NCBI GenBank assembly: GCA_031216915.1
Contig: CM062292.1
Span: forward strand, 72,088,956-72,152,955
Reading direction: 5' to 3'
Length of the DNA: 64,000 bases
Source: Pictodentalium vernedei
Taxonomy: Eukaryota > Mollusca > Scaphopoda > Dentaliida > Dentaliidae
In this document: positions 53,470 through 63,509 of the stretch, piece by piece
Layout: each line of letters opens with the position of its first letter
How positions within the stretch are numbered: position 1 is the stretch's first letter
Position numbers and translations under genes: made by a program
The notes under the pieces: model-generated
Told to the model about the DNA's origin: nothing
What the model saw: only the letters and a program-made list of their open reading frames with translations
Databases searched by the model: none

Positions 53470-55083
53470 TGTCAGGTCAAAACCAGCCTAAATATAGGGG
53501 CAAGGGGCCTCATATTTAAAGATATTGTAAGTTCAAAATATATTCCGCATCAAGGCGAAAACCCTACTTGAATTTCACCTCTCTGCAAAGCTGGACATGG
53601 AAAAAACACATGTGGTGTATATCCAGCTTTAGCGCAGGGACCCAGGGGAGAAACGGTATGTTGGATAAGGTCTAATCTCATTTAATTTATACAGTAGTCG
53701 CGAGTCTTACGAGACGTAATCAGTTGGTGGCAAGATATCGTCACGGCCAATTAAGAAACGAGATTCTAAAACGATAGAAAAGTCTATCGTATCGTCACCT
53801 GATCATTGGGTAGCAATAATGGCAAGAACGAATCGGTTTTCTCGACAAGTGAAATCACCGTTAAGTCACGCGCGAGATGACTTGTATTGATTCTGTTTCG
53901 ATATATGTCATCTCCCACCGTTTTGACAGGTGGACAGATGAGCGTCGGTCCACCTGACAGTTTAGGGTAAAAAGTACATATACCTTGAAGAGCAGAGCAT
54001 TAGACACACACTTGGGGTCACACACACGTTGGTGAAGTCCAGGACAGGCGGACTCTGTTTCCTGGCATAAGGGTACCTTCGATCACAGGACCCTGAAACG
54101 GCTGGAATCGCCAGAGAGGGCATTCCATGATTGATTTAGCTTAACGTTGATAGGCGGCTACGGGCCGAATTCGTGAGAAGGAACACCCCAGGTGGAACGT
54201 TAAAGTTTAGATTGTCGAGTAGCAGGTATCAGCCTGCAATAGTCAGAAGTGTAGGTTAATTGTATTGTGCGTATTAACCCTTTGAAGCGTCAGACTGATT
54301 GCGTTCTGGGTAGTTTGTTTTGCTGTCGAAGCATCGTAATACCGACTGGAGATCGGTGTGAGTGACAATTTCGCCCTAGCACAAAAAGGGGCATTTGTGA
54401 ATCGTGAATTCAACCAGGAACGGTGAATATTTCAATAGGACTTTCACGGAGGACTTTCAAAAGGCACATAAGGTATGAGTAGACAATATCTGACCCAAAT
54501 CAGAAGTACGGTGGCTTTATAGATGACGAACATTGCTGGTCGGAACCCTCCGACAGCCAGAGGTACAGTTACGCGCAGACGTTGACATTTGAGCCTAAGC
54601 GGGTGAAGCTCTTATGGCGAGCTCACAGTAATAACATTTCAGATTTGTGAAGCTCTTATGGCGAGCTCACGGTATTAACATTTCCAGTGTGTAGACTATA
54701 GTGCCAGTACAGGTCTATAGAATGACTATATGATTGTTTAGAATTATTTAACCGTAGCAACCAAATTTCTGTGAAAAGAATCGAATTGTTGATTGTTGAA
54801 ATATTGAAACGGCTTTATTTTTATGTGTAAATAAAAGAATCGTTGTTACTTTAAATCATTCTTTCCATTACGCAGCCTGAAGTGATTAGGAATCACACCT
54901 AACGGAAATCGAACCTATTTCAGGCCAATTTGGCAGAGAAGGAATCACGGCGTCGGTCTAACTCAGTTCGCGACCTTTGGATTCCGACCCTCCACATTGC
55001 TCTAATTTTCCCGCAACTTCATCAGCGGGACTAAATAACCCCACGTCAGCCCAGGCCTTACGGGGCCTCAGGTGTCCCTGACA
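53470..55083 (+). repeat. LTR 3 (1614 bp)
   Basis: Starts TGTCAGGTC and ends GTCCCTGACA. Shorter than the others mainly because of a 15-bp loss near the 3' end (CAACTCAGCTCCCTGCGCCG region). AATAAA at 54829-54834. Followed by GGCAG, the right-hand target duplication. Confidence 0.92.
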
Positions 55084-55242
55084 GGCAGCGTCGCATATGG
55101 TTATGGTTAACTGGATTTTAACCGAAGGCTTTTTAGACAGTACACTGAGGTAGCTATGCGTCAAATTTTACTGCATTTGGTCTACGGACAAAAAACATTA
55201 TATTACCAAAACTGAATTTGCTTTCTTTTTTCGGTTAGTATA

Positions 55243-55584
55243 TGTGAGCCAACAGATAAAAACTTTTCTACGCTCTGTGAAGTTTCGTATAAAAATGTGA
55301 GTTCATATGGAAATTTTATGACGTCCTCCTGGTTTTGACTCGATCCAACCCGTCTCAGCACCGCTTTTTTACGCTTTGATCATAGTGGCCCCCAAGGGGA
55401 TGGGCCGTACTAATTTTACAAACCCTGCTATTCCCCTCCCATCGCATTCTGGGGGTTGTTGGGTTAAATTGATACGAAACATCGCTATAAAAACAAAGTA
55501 GATTCTCCCATTCCGCTCTAAATTGTATACCATTGAACGATATGGGTGTCGAAGGAGTTAACATATTCCTATTTTTCATTTCAG
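55243..55584 (+). other. Intron end with splice acceptor
   Basis: Nothing recognised until the pyrimidine-rich CCTATTTTTCATTTCAG ending at 55584, a strong acceptor. Confidence 0.6.
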
Positions 55585-55736
55585 ATGTGCTGACAATGAA
55601 ATCATCGAAAAAACGTTTTAACACCAACTCATCCAACAACATTACTAATGATGAAGATCTTGAACGGTATGTTCGAGATTTCCCGATTGATGATTCCATC
55701 TCGCAGTGCTTTGAAAACAATGCTACGATTCTCGAT
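55585..55736 (+). CDS. Exon 3 of the ankyrin-repeat gene
   Basis: 152 bases between a strong acceptor and the donor GTAAGT (55737). It begins with two bases that complete a codon with the single base from exon 2 (giving aspartate) and ends in phase 0. Residues such as MKSSKKRFNTNSSNN and DEDLERYVRDFPIDDS show a basic, asparagine/serine-rich start followed by an acidic stretch and ISQCFENNATILD. No domain identified; a linker or regulatory segment before the ankyrin repeats is likely. Exact splice sites and phases on both sides give good support. Confidence 0.78.
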
Positions 55737-55799
55737 GTAAGTTGGCTTATAACATTTCATAGTCCAAATCAAGGTGCAAATATCCAATTGCCTCTTTAC

Positions 55800-56015
55800 A
55801 TAACTTAACGGTCATATCTTGCCACCATTATACACGAAAATCGGCATTGAAGTTTTATTTTTTTTTTTTTTTTTTGGCCTCTAAAACATAGCTTGTGCCC
55901 CTGATTGGAACAGAGGTCATGCGCTCTGTTTCTGAAACAAAAATATGAAATTTAAATTTAAAAAAAACAATCAACGTGTATTTTTCCTTTTAGGTAAAAG
56001 GTTACACCCAATATC
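55800..56015. mobile_element. Decayed family A copy
   Basis: CATAACTTAACGGTC at the left and TTTTAGGTAAAAGG at the right, with CTAAAACATAGCTTG and AACAGAGGTCATGCG remaining from the palindrome. A run of about 21 Ts lies at 55855-55876. Confidence 0.5.
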
Positions 56016-56629
56016 ATCGATTTTATATAAATGGAATACAAAACTTGTATGTATGTTCATGGAGTCTTCATTCAGAATTCTTTAGTAAACAAACGTGTCC
56101 ATTAGTTTTGGTAAGATTTAATTAAATCAAGTCTCGATTGAGAAACATATCTTGCGTTGAATCAGAGAAAAATGAATGTTTGTGGTATATTTTGGTTTCA
56201 ATCGTCTGGAATATTTCAGTTGGACGGAGAAGCGAACCGTCGATTCGCTTTTCTAACCACCTGAATTTTTCCAGACTCGTGACTCTAAACACAGGCGATG
56301 GACTAATCAAGGGTAGACCGACCCCACGCCATAATAGCGTTGAATTCCTTGACTGGTAGATTGAAAGTTTGTGCCCCTTATCATACTCTGTGGTATTGTT
56401 GGAGACTCACGTTGCTGCTGTGGATGACCAGTGTCTCTTCTTAATTATCGAAGAAAAATTGCAGCCACTGTCCTCAATTGTTTTGTTTGTTTAAACACTT
56501 TTTATTTAATGATGGTGCTGTATGAATGTATACATTACAAAATAGAAAAGTAAAAAGTAACAATGCTAGATACAGCAGTTTACAATGCAATGAGTGCATG
56601 GCGAATGCCAAATTGCCGAGTCAAGTAGT
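56016..56629 (+). other. Intron, nothing recognised
   Basis: No coding exon or repeat seen before the satellite starts. Confidence 0.4.
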
Positions 56630-58262
56630 ATGTAAGTCGTCTCCCTACTAATGAAGGGATTCAACAGAAAGTTTACTGCTTATGTAAGTTGTCTCCCTAC
56701 TAAAGAAAGGATTCAATAGAAAGCTTACAGCTTATGTAAGTCGTCTCCCTACTAAAGAAGGGATCCAACAGAAAGGTTACAGGTTATGTAAGTCGTTTTC
56801 CTACTAAAGAAGGGATCCAACAGAAAGATTGCAGCTTATGTAAGTCGTCTCCCTACTAAAGAAGGGATTCAACAGAAAGCTTACGGCTTATGTAAGTCGT
56901 CTCCGTACTAAAGAAGGGATTCAATAGAAAGCCTACGGCCTATGTAAGTCGTCTCCCTACTAAAGAAGGGATTCAATAGAAAGCCTACGGCCTATGTAAG
57001 TCGTCCCCCTACTAAAGAAGGGATTCAACAGAAAGCTTACGACTTATGTGAGTTGTCTCCCTACTAAAGAAGGGATTCATGTATGTCGTCTCTCTACTAG
57101 AGAAGGGATTCAACAGAAAGCTTACGGCTTATGTGAGTCGTCTCCCTACTAAAGAAGGGATTCAATAGAAAGCCTGCGGCCTATGTAAGTCGTCCCCCTA
57201 CTAAAGAAGGGATTCAACAGAAAGCTTACGGCTTATGCGAGTTGTCTCCCTACTAAAGAAGCTTACGGCTTATGTGAGTCGTCTTCCTACTAAAGAAGGG
57301 ATACAACAGAAAGCTTACGGCTTATGTAAGTCGTCTCCCGACTAACGAAGGGATTCAACAGAAAACTTACGGCTTATGTAAGTCGTCTCCCTACTAAAGA
57401 AGGGGTTCAACACAAAGCTTACGGCTTATGTAAGTCGTCTCCCTACTAAAGAAGGGATTCAACAGAAAGCTTACAGCTTATGTAAGTCGTCCCCCTACAA
57501 AAGAAGGAATTCAACAGAAATCTTACGGTTTACGCAAGTCGTCTCCCTACTAAAGAAGGTATTCAACAGAAAGCTTGCAGCTTATGTAAGTTGTCTCCCT
57601 ACTGAAGAAGGGATTCAACAGAAAGCTTACAGCTTATATAGGTCGTCTCCCTGCTAAAGAACGAATTCAACAGAAAGCTTACAGATTATGTAAGTCGTCT
57701 CCCGACTAACGGAGAGATTAAACAGAAAGCGTACAGTTTACGAAAGTCGTCTAAAGAAAGGATTCAGCAGAAAGCCTTCAGCTTATGTAAGTCGTCCCTC
57801 TACTAAAGAAGGGATTCAATAGAAATCTTATACCTTACGTAAGACGTCTCTCAGATAAATAAGGAATCCAACAGAAAGCCTACAGCTTATATAAGTCGTC
57901 TCTCTGCTAAAGAAGGGATTCAGCAGAAAGCATACAGCTTATGTAAGTCGTCTCCCTACTAAAGAAGGGATTCAATAGAAATCTTATACCTTACGTAAGA
58001 CGTCTCCCAGCTAAATAAGGAATCCAACAGAAAGCCTACAGCTTATATAAGTCGTCTCTCTGCTAAAGAAGGGATTCAACAGAAAGCCTACAGCTTATGT
58101 AAGTCGTCTCCCTACTAAAGAAGGCATTCAATAGAAAGCTTACAGCTTATACAAGTCGTCTCCTTACTATAGAAGGACTTCAACAGAAATATTACAGCTT
58201 ATGTAAGTCGTCTGCCTACCAAAGAAGGGACTCGACAAAAAACTTACAGATTATGTCAGGCA
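56630..58262 (+). repeat. 52-bp satellite, about 31 copies
   Basis: Unit of 52 bases: TATGTAAGTCGTCTCCCTAC, TAAAGAAGGGATTCAACAG, AAAGCTTACGGCT-type end. Exact 52-base spacing is seen at 56632, 56684 and 56736. A few units are shortened (near 57070 and 57255). Most units contain GTAAGT, a perfect splice-donor consensus on the sense strand of the host gene, and the array lies inside intron 3. 52 is not a multiple of three and no frame persists. Confidence 0.9.
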
Positions 58263-58676
58263 TCTCCCTGCTTATAGTTATGTAACTCTTCATCCTCAAT
58301 CCTTATTATGTAAAGAGCGAAACCAAAAACAAAAAGAACACAAGCTTCAACGCCCATAAACTCTTTTACAAGCCTGGAAATAAAGGGCTTATATCATAAC
58401 CTGATGGCAGGTTGCGTCATGTATAATGGTGGCAACACACAGGGAAAAGGGTGTTGTGATATTTCGACGCCTTCTCTGTTTGTACTACGGCAGTCATCCT
58501 TTTTTACGTTCTAACGAGATTTCCGTCTACATAAATATCAAGAACTAACGCGAGATCTCGCTTCATTGTTGCTATTTATTTTGGCGGAAATTCTTTTAAT
58601 CCTTTGAACCCTGGTGGAATCTTCCATGTCCGTTCAATGGCAGCAACAGGAAGAGTCCATGTTCATTAATTGGGAG
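58263..58676 (+). other. Intron, nothing recognised
   Basis: No exon or repeat identified. Confidence 0.4.
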
Positions 58677-58740
58677 TAGACCAATTAATATGTTCAACGT
58701 GCAGCATTCTGGTTGCACGTTGAAAATATTGATTGGTCTA
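58677..58740. mobile_element. 64-bp solitary hairpin element, family K
   Basis: TAGACCAATTAATATGTTCA at the left and its near complement at the right (TGAAAATATTGATTGGTCTA), inner arm CAACGTGCAGC / GTTGCACGTTG with a short loop. Same family as 35931-35990. Confidence 0.7.
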
Positions 58741-58951
58741 CACCACTTCCTCACTTTACAGCCATCCTACTTAATGAAATTATGAAGTATCATGTTCCTG
58801 GGGTGGAAAGCGGCCTCTTGGTTCAAAGGGTTAACTTGGAAACAGCATGCAATTCTATTCATATGTGGATGCAATACTCAACCTTTGAGTCGGGATAGTT
58901 CCAAAAGATTGCCAAGTATTCTTGGTAATTCATGCGAGATGAGTTATTTAA

Positions 58952-59178
58952 CCCTTTACGTAAAGCAGATGACACTTGCAAACAAAATTCTTGAATAACT
59001 AATTTTTTTTTCATTTTTTGTCTCAAAAACATAGGTCATGACCCCTCATCGGAACGAGCTCGACGAGCTCGTTCCGAAGAGGGGTAATAACCTATGTTTT
59101 TGAGACAAAAAATGAAAATTAATTGACGATTTTTGTGAATAGCGCTGGCCGGTTTTTGCCGTTACGTTGGATAAAGGG
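58952..59178. mobile_element. piggyBac-type miniature element, family A
   Basis: TTAA on both sides (58948-58951, 59179-59182); ends CCCTTTACGTAAAG and GTTGGATAAAGGG; palindrome core CGGAACGAGCTCGACG. Confidence 0.87.
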
Positions 59179-59182
59179 TTAA

Positions 59183-59685
59183 TAAAGTTATGTTGTATTA
59201 TTTTGAAGTAACCTGTAGTTCGTTCGTGTATTTTGCAACTGACGTAACCCACACGCAACCTAAACTGTTGTTCGCGGGTGATTTCCAGGCCTGCTTTTAA
59301 CACCTGCTCGTTTTATTATATTCTGTTGTACCACTGGAGACTAATAATTCTATAGTGTATATGTAATGTATTTTCCCTGTGAACCTCATCGCATTTGTCC
59401 TAGCCATCTTCCATACTCAAGTATGATGAAAGAGAGATGTATGATTGTGGAGTGCGACGAATTCGAATTGATAACGTGTCACCGAGAGTAGCTTTCAGCA
59501 AAAACCGCTAACACCTCTACACTTGTCACCTTACCAGTAAAGGAAATGCTGCAACAAAACGTTGCTTATGGAGCCATTGCTTCAATGGATTCTTCAAATC
59601 TTGGAAGAATTTTTTGAAGTGGAGGGATACCTTTCTGCTGCAATGCAACACACGTAGCTACAATGTATTGCGTCATTAACGTCGG
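59183..59685 (+). other. Intron, nothing recognised
   Basis: No exon or repeat identified. Confidence 0.4.
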
Positions 59686-59698
59686 TTGGAAATTCCTT

Positions 59699-60048
59699 AT
59701 TATTATTATTATTTATTGGTGTTTAAGGTCACATACTTATGCACAACGGCTAATTGCGGCCGTGACAGTTTTACGGATGGAGGAAGCCGGAATACCCAGA
59801 GAGAACCACCGAGCATCGATGAACAACTGTCAGCTCCTCAACATTCTAACTCTGTTCAAGCTCTGCTCAAGTATGTGCACCATCGACGCGTAGTACGCAT
59901 TAGTACACAGCGTCATAGTGTCCCCATGTAGGCAGCCGGGATAAAGTGCCTTGCCTAAGGACACAACGCGGGTCGTCCCGGACGGGGATCGAACTCGGGA
60001 CCTCTAGCATAGAAGTCCAACAGTCTACCACTGAGCCACCGCGCTCCC
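59699..60048 (-). mobile_element. SINE with a different tRNA-derived head
   Basis: Target duplication TTGGAAATTCCTT / TTGGAATTTCCTT (59686-59698, 60049-60061). On the minus strand the head is GGGAGCGCGGTGGCTCAG, TGGTAGACTGTTGGACTTC, B box GAGTTCGATCCCC; the anticodon loop CTTCTAT looks like tRNA-Arg(UCU), unlike the Cys-like heads elsewhere. The body and tail are the shared ones. Confidence 0.88.
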
Positions 60049-60303
60049 TTGGAATTTCCTTGGTCTCTACTATCACCGTGATATTGGAAGAGGCGTTCCC
60101 ACTATAAAGGCACTGCTTCGCAATCAAGAGAGAATTAGCCGATCTGGCAGTTGTCCGGTAATCTATTCACCGTATACGCTGAAATACCAACAAAAAATAC
60201 TCTTCAGATTTTATCAAACTACCTGCCTTTTGAAGCCAAAAAATAAATTCTACTATCGATATTCCGCTGTGGCTTACACAATACCACATTTTGCTCTATT
60301 TAA

Positions 60304-60423
60304 CCCTTTACCTAACATTAAAAGCAGACGACACTTGCCAAAAAATTCTTGAATAACTAATTTTTTTCATTTTTTGTCTCAAAAACACAGGTTATGACCC
60401 CTCATTGGAACGAGCTCGACGCC
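60304..60423. mobile_element. Family A element, left half only
   Basis: Starts CCCTTTACCTAACATT after TTAA (60300-60303) and stops abruptly after GGAACGAGCTCGACG, i.e. at the palindrome centre. Confidence 0.8.
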
Positions 60424-60499
60424 GATGACTTTTAGATGTCTAATCCGGTTGAGCCAAATTGTAATTCTTGTTTCTAATGGACAAATTGATGACATTTAA

Positions 60500-60740
60500 C
60501 CCTTTACCCAAAGTAACGGCCAAAACCGGCCAACACTATTCACAAAAAATCACCATTCAATTTTCATTATATTTTCATTTTTTGTCTCAAACCATAGCTT
60601 ATGACCCCTCATTGGAACGAGCTCGTTGAGCTCGTTCCAATGAGGGGTCATAAGCTCTGGTGTTGTCGCAAAAAGTCAAAAATTAATTATTCAAGAATTT
60701 CATTAACAAGTGTCGTTTGCTTTTCGTGTTAGGTTAAGGG
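60500..60740. mobile_element. piggyBac-type miniature element, family A (complete)
   Basis: TTAA on both sides (60496-60499, 60741-60744), ends CCCTTTACCCAAAG and GTTAGGTTAAGGG, intact palindrome CATTGGAACGAGCTCGTTG and complement. Confidence 0.87.
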
Positions 60741-60744
60741 TTAA

Positions 60745-60978
60745 TGTGTGATTTGGCGAATGTGGAAGTATAGTAGGGCGAGACATCTGCACATTTCCGA
60801 CAAATTAACTGGTATGGGTCCCCCTTTTATATAACTATGTTTTACATGCAGCGAACACTCTCTTCCGCATTGTATAGGAATCAGTCAGGGGCCTTTTGTT
60901 TGGATGTAAGGAGATGTAAAGTTACTTATAACACACGGAATTTCTATTCTGACAGAAATATTTTTGTTAAACTTTCAG
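60745..60978 (+). other. Intron end with splice acceptor
   Basis: Ends TTTTTGTTAAACTTTCAG at 60978, a plausible acceptor. Confidence 0.55.
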
Positions 60979-61470
60979 AGCTCGTGTATGAAGAAAGAAC
61001 AGTCAATGGCAAATAGATCAGAAAGCCAAGAGAAACTTGTGAGCGACACTGATTCTGAGAATACGGCTGGATCTTCTAAGAAAAATTTCATCGGGTCATT
61101 CTTCGGAAAGAAAACGAAAGTCAAAGATAGAAGTGATACTAGTTCAAGATTAACTGGAGCAATTCTCGTGAAAACAAATGCGTTTGAAAACGCAGCTTCG
61201 AAGTCAGAAAAATTGCCCGCAAAATCCTCAGTTGCTCACTCGAAGTACACATCGTCATCAAACTTAGGACAGGAGATGAAAAATGTTGAAAGTTGTGAGA
61301 ATGAAATTGAAATAGGTCCTGATTTTAAAACGGATGATGGTAATACCTTGTTGCATTTAGCTGTTCTCAGTTCGTCGTGTGATGCTACCTCAAGACTGTT
61401 ACAACAGTACCCTGTATTATGCGATAGCAAGAACAAAGCTGGGTTTACTCCCATCGAAACTGCCATTCAG
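60979..61470 (+). CDS. Exon 4 of the ankyrin-repeat gene (first ankyrin repeat)
   Basis: 492 bases, exactly 164 codons, between an acceptor TTTCAG and the donor GTAAGA (61471), phase 0 at both ends. The first 110 codons are serine/lysine-rich and low in order (KKNFIGSFFGKKTKVKD is a basic patch that could bind membranes or be a phosphorylation target; inference). Codons 118-164 are an ankyrin repeat: DDGNTLLHLAVLSS, a helical CDATSRLLQQYP, then the start of the next repeat NKAGFTPIETAIQ, which continues in exon 5. Ankyrin repeats mediate protein-protein contacts. With exons 1b-3 this gives 298 codons; the rest of the protein lies beyond the window. I cannot name the gene. Confidence 0.9.
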
Positions 61471-61605
61471 GTAAGATACCAACTGAATGCATCGCCATGT
61501 TCAGGGCGCTGAGAGCGAGGACGGGGCATGGGACAATGTGTAGAATGAGCCCGGCGAGCGTGCGATGCAACAAGCGGGAGGTCTTGTCCTCCCCAGAAAA
61601 CTGTT
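61471..61605 (+). other. Intron 4 start
   Basis: Donor GTAAGA at 61471. No feature before the family A copy. Confidence 0.5.
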
Positions 61606-61609
61606 TTAA

Positions 61610-61844
61610 CCCTTTACCTAACATGAAAAGCGGACGACACTTGCAAACAAAATTCTTGAATAACTAATTTTTTCATTTTTTTGTCTCAAAAACATAGGTT
61701 ATGATCCCTCTTTGGAACGAGCTCGTTCCAAAGAGTGGCCATAACCTATGTTTTTGAGACAAAAGGTGAAGAAAATAATGAAAAGTAAATGGCGATTTTT
61801 GTAAATAGCGCTGGCCAGTTTTGGCCGTTACGTTGGGCAAAGGG
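61610..61844. mobile_element. piggyBac-type miniature element, family A (complete)
   Basis: TTAA on both sides (61606-61609, 61845-61848), ends CCCTTTACCTAAC and GTTGGGCAAAGGG, palindrome TTTGGAACGAGCTCGTTCC. Confidence 0.88.
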
Positions 61845-61848
61845 TTAA

Positions 61849-62398
61849 ATTAGCGCAAGGAGAAGCATTCTCTTGTATTTCTGCATTTTCTTCACAATAT
61901 CTAATCAATTATTTCCTTACAATTTGGGTAAATTATTACCTGTATTTCTGAGTGCATGGTGCATTTTTTTTCTCCAAAGATAGTCGTGACCACCACGATG
62001 CAGGAAAGACCGGTAGAAAACCAACAAACTGGAACAAGTGGGTTTTTTTATAAGAATGGAACTTGGTGAGTAATGCAACTACATGCTCTTGCCACCTCCA
62101 CCATCGTCGGATGCCCGTACCAAAAGCCTTCCCATGACTTTCTGCTCAGAAGTATCGATAGGTCAACCTAGGCTTTCTTAAAACTCCAAAAACCCCGAAC
62201 CCCTAACGGGGTCTGGACGCCTTAACAGTTGCCCCTTACCCCACTTGGCGCTACAGGCATGTTACCTCTATATTTGATTTTATTTTCCAGACCTGCACTC
62301 AAAAAGCCAAGTTGCAGCTCGTGGATCGCCGAGTAAAATGCAAATTTGCTTGATAGATCCCGAATTCTCTACTGATTTAGTACTGATGGGTACTATTA
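61849..62398 (+). other. Intron, nothing recognised
   Basis: Short self-complementary patch AAACCCCGAACCCCTAACGG-like sequence at about 62187, otherwise unremarkable. Confidence 0.4.
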
Positions 62399-62515
62399 GT
62401 TACCCCGTGTCTGATCACGTGGTACGGGTTTTTACCTACCCGAAGCCAGCCGTATGGGATACGGCAGGCTTCGGGTTGGTAAAAACCCGTACCACGTGAT
62501 CAGACACGGGGTAAC
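62399..62515. repeat. 117-bp hairpin, 57-bp arms, family H
   Basis: Left arm 62399-62455 and right arm 62459-62515 are complementary at 55 of 57 positions, with a 3-base loop (GGG). It starts GTTACCCCGTGTCTGATCAC and ends GTGATCAGACACGGGGTAAC. No outer inverted repeats or target duplication found; it is the strongest single hairpin in the window. Confidence 0.9.
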
Positions 62516-63036
62516 GAATTTATTGACTTTCCGTTTTAGAAGTTACAATCTATTTCTAGTGTGAACACACACAGCATGAGATCTTTTATCTTCCATTGTT
62601 GAGCCATACAGGTTTCTGTGGAATTTTTGTGCAAAAGAGTTTTTGTGAAAATATGCCGATATGACTAGTATAAAAAAATTATTGAATTTCTTTTTTTCTT
62701 TTTTATCTCAAAACATAGCTTATGAACCCCACATTGTAGGGTACTTTACAAGCTCATTCCAATAAGGAGTCATGAGCTATATTTTGGAGATAAAAAATTA
62801 AAATAATACATGTACACTGTAAAACTTGAATGATGCGTCTTCTACGGGGTATGGACAATTTGTAGATTTCGGAACGAGGCTTCCACTGGGTATGGGAAAT
62901 TTGTCAGTGGCTGGACGGACGTATCGTGGGTTTCCATGAATATGGTCTCATACCACGTATCTATCAACCAATCAAATCAAAAAATTCACTTTAGTCAATT
63001 GTAAAAGGTATTACCTGATACTCTGAAATACTATTT
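62516..63036 (+). other. Intron with decayed family A copy
   Basis: 62680-62825 keeps TTTTATCTCAAAACATAGC, CAAGCTCATTCCAATAAGG and GAGCTATATTTTGGAG. Nothing else. Confidence 0.45.
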
Positions 63037-63500
63037 TATTACACGCCTTTTACTTTTGATAAAGTTCCGTATTTACAAATCTGTACGGAACACGTGCTCC
63101 GTACAGAGTTCCGCTGACGGACTCTTTCCCCCCTAACGTCATGCATCCACCAAAAGAGCTAAACTGCACCTATTTTCGTAATCGGCCAATCAGCACATCA
63201 CATTCTGGCCCAGATCAATTCGGAAGCTGAACAGACAGTCCATGAATAGAATGTCAACTGGAAAAATAACAAAAGTTTTAAAGTTTGAATTTTTTTCTGT
63301 GTGATGTTTGAATTTTTAAATTAAAGGAATCTATGTCATATAGGCGTGTAATAAACACAAAATGCATCGATGTGTGAATACGTTCGTCAATACCGCACCC
63401 ATGCCGTCACGGAAGGATAGAACTCGAGGCTGCGCCTCTAGTTCTACAGTACTGACGACGTGAACTGGTCGTAATCCACGCGTGGGCAGTGATGTCCAGT
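63037..63500. mobile_element. Composite hairpin-rich repeat, family T/U (second copy)
   Basis: TTATTACACGCCTTTTACTT, a hairpin CTGTACGGAACACGTGCTCC and complement (about 63079-63106), TAGGCGTGTAATAAACAC, then CGGAAGGATAGAACTCGAGG with a partial complement (63412-63446). Order and spacing parallel 24744-25290. Confidence 0.6.
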
Positions 63501-63509
63501 CATGCGTTT

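Larger units (their letters stand above)
42627..55083 (+). mobile_element. Tandem LTR retrotransposon: three LTRs, two internal regions
   Basis: LTRs at 42627-44255, 48051-49679 and 53470-55083 enclose internal regions of 3795 and 3790 bp. The 5-bp sequence GGCAG flanks only the outer edges (42622-42626 and 55084-55088), so one insertion site holds the whole array. The standard explanation is recombination between LTRs of identical elements. Both internal regions encode Gag and a protease-like domain of Ty3/gypsy type but no reverse transcriptase, RNase H or integrase, so movement would depend on enzymes from another element. Confidence 0.92.
41281..55242 (-). mobile_element. Tc1-like element split by an LTR retrotransposon array
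   Basis: The left end reads TATACTAGCGGAAAAAAGAA and the far right end, in reverse, ATACTAACCGAAAAAAGAAA; both abut TA. The Tc1 interior is 41300-42626 plus 55089-55240, about 1.5 kb once the 12.5-kb insertion is removed, a normal Tc1 size. The shared ends on either side of the array show that the retrotransposon landed inside this element. Confidence 0.8.

Noticed and set aside
56630..58262. CRISPR-like array of regular repeats
   Set aside because: Units are contiguous 52-mers without unique spacers, in animal intronic DNA; it is a satellite.
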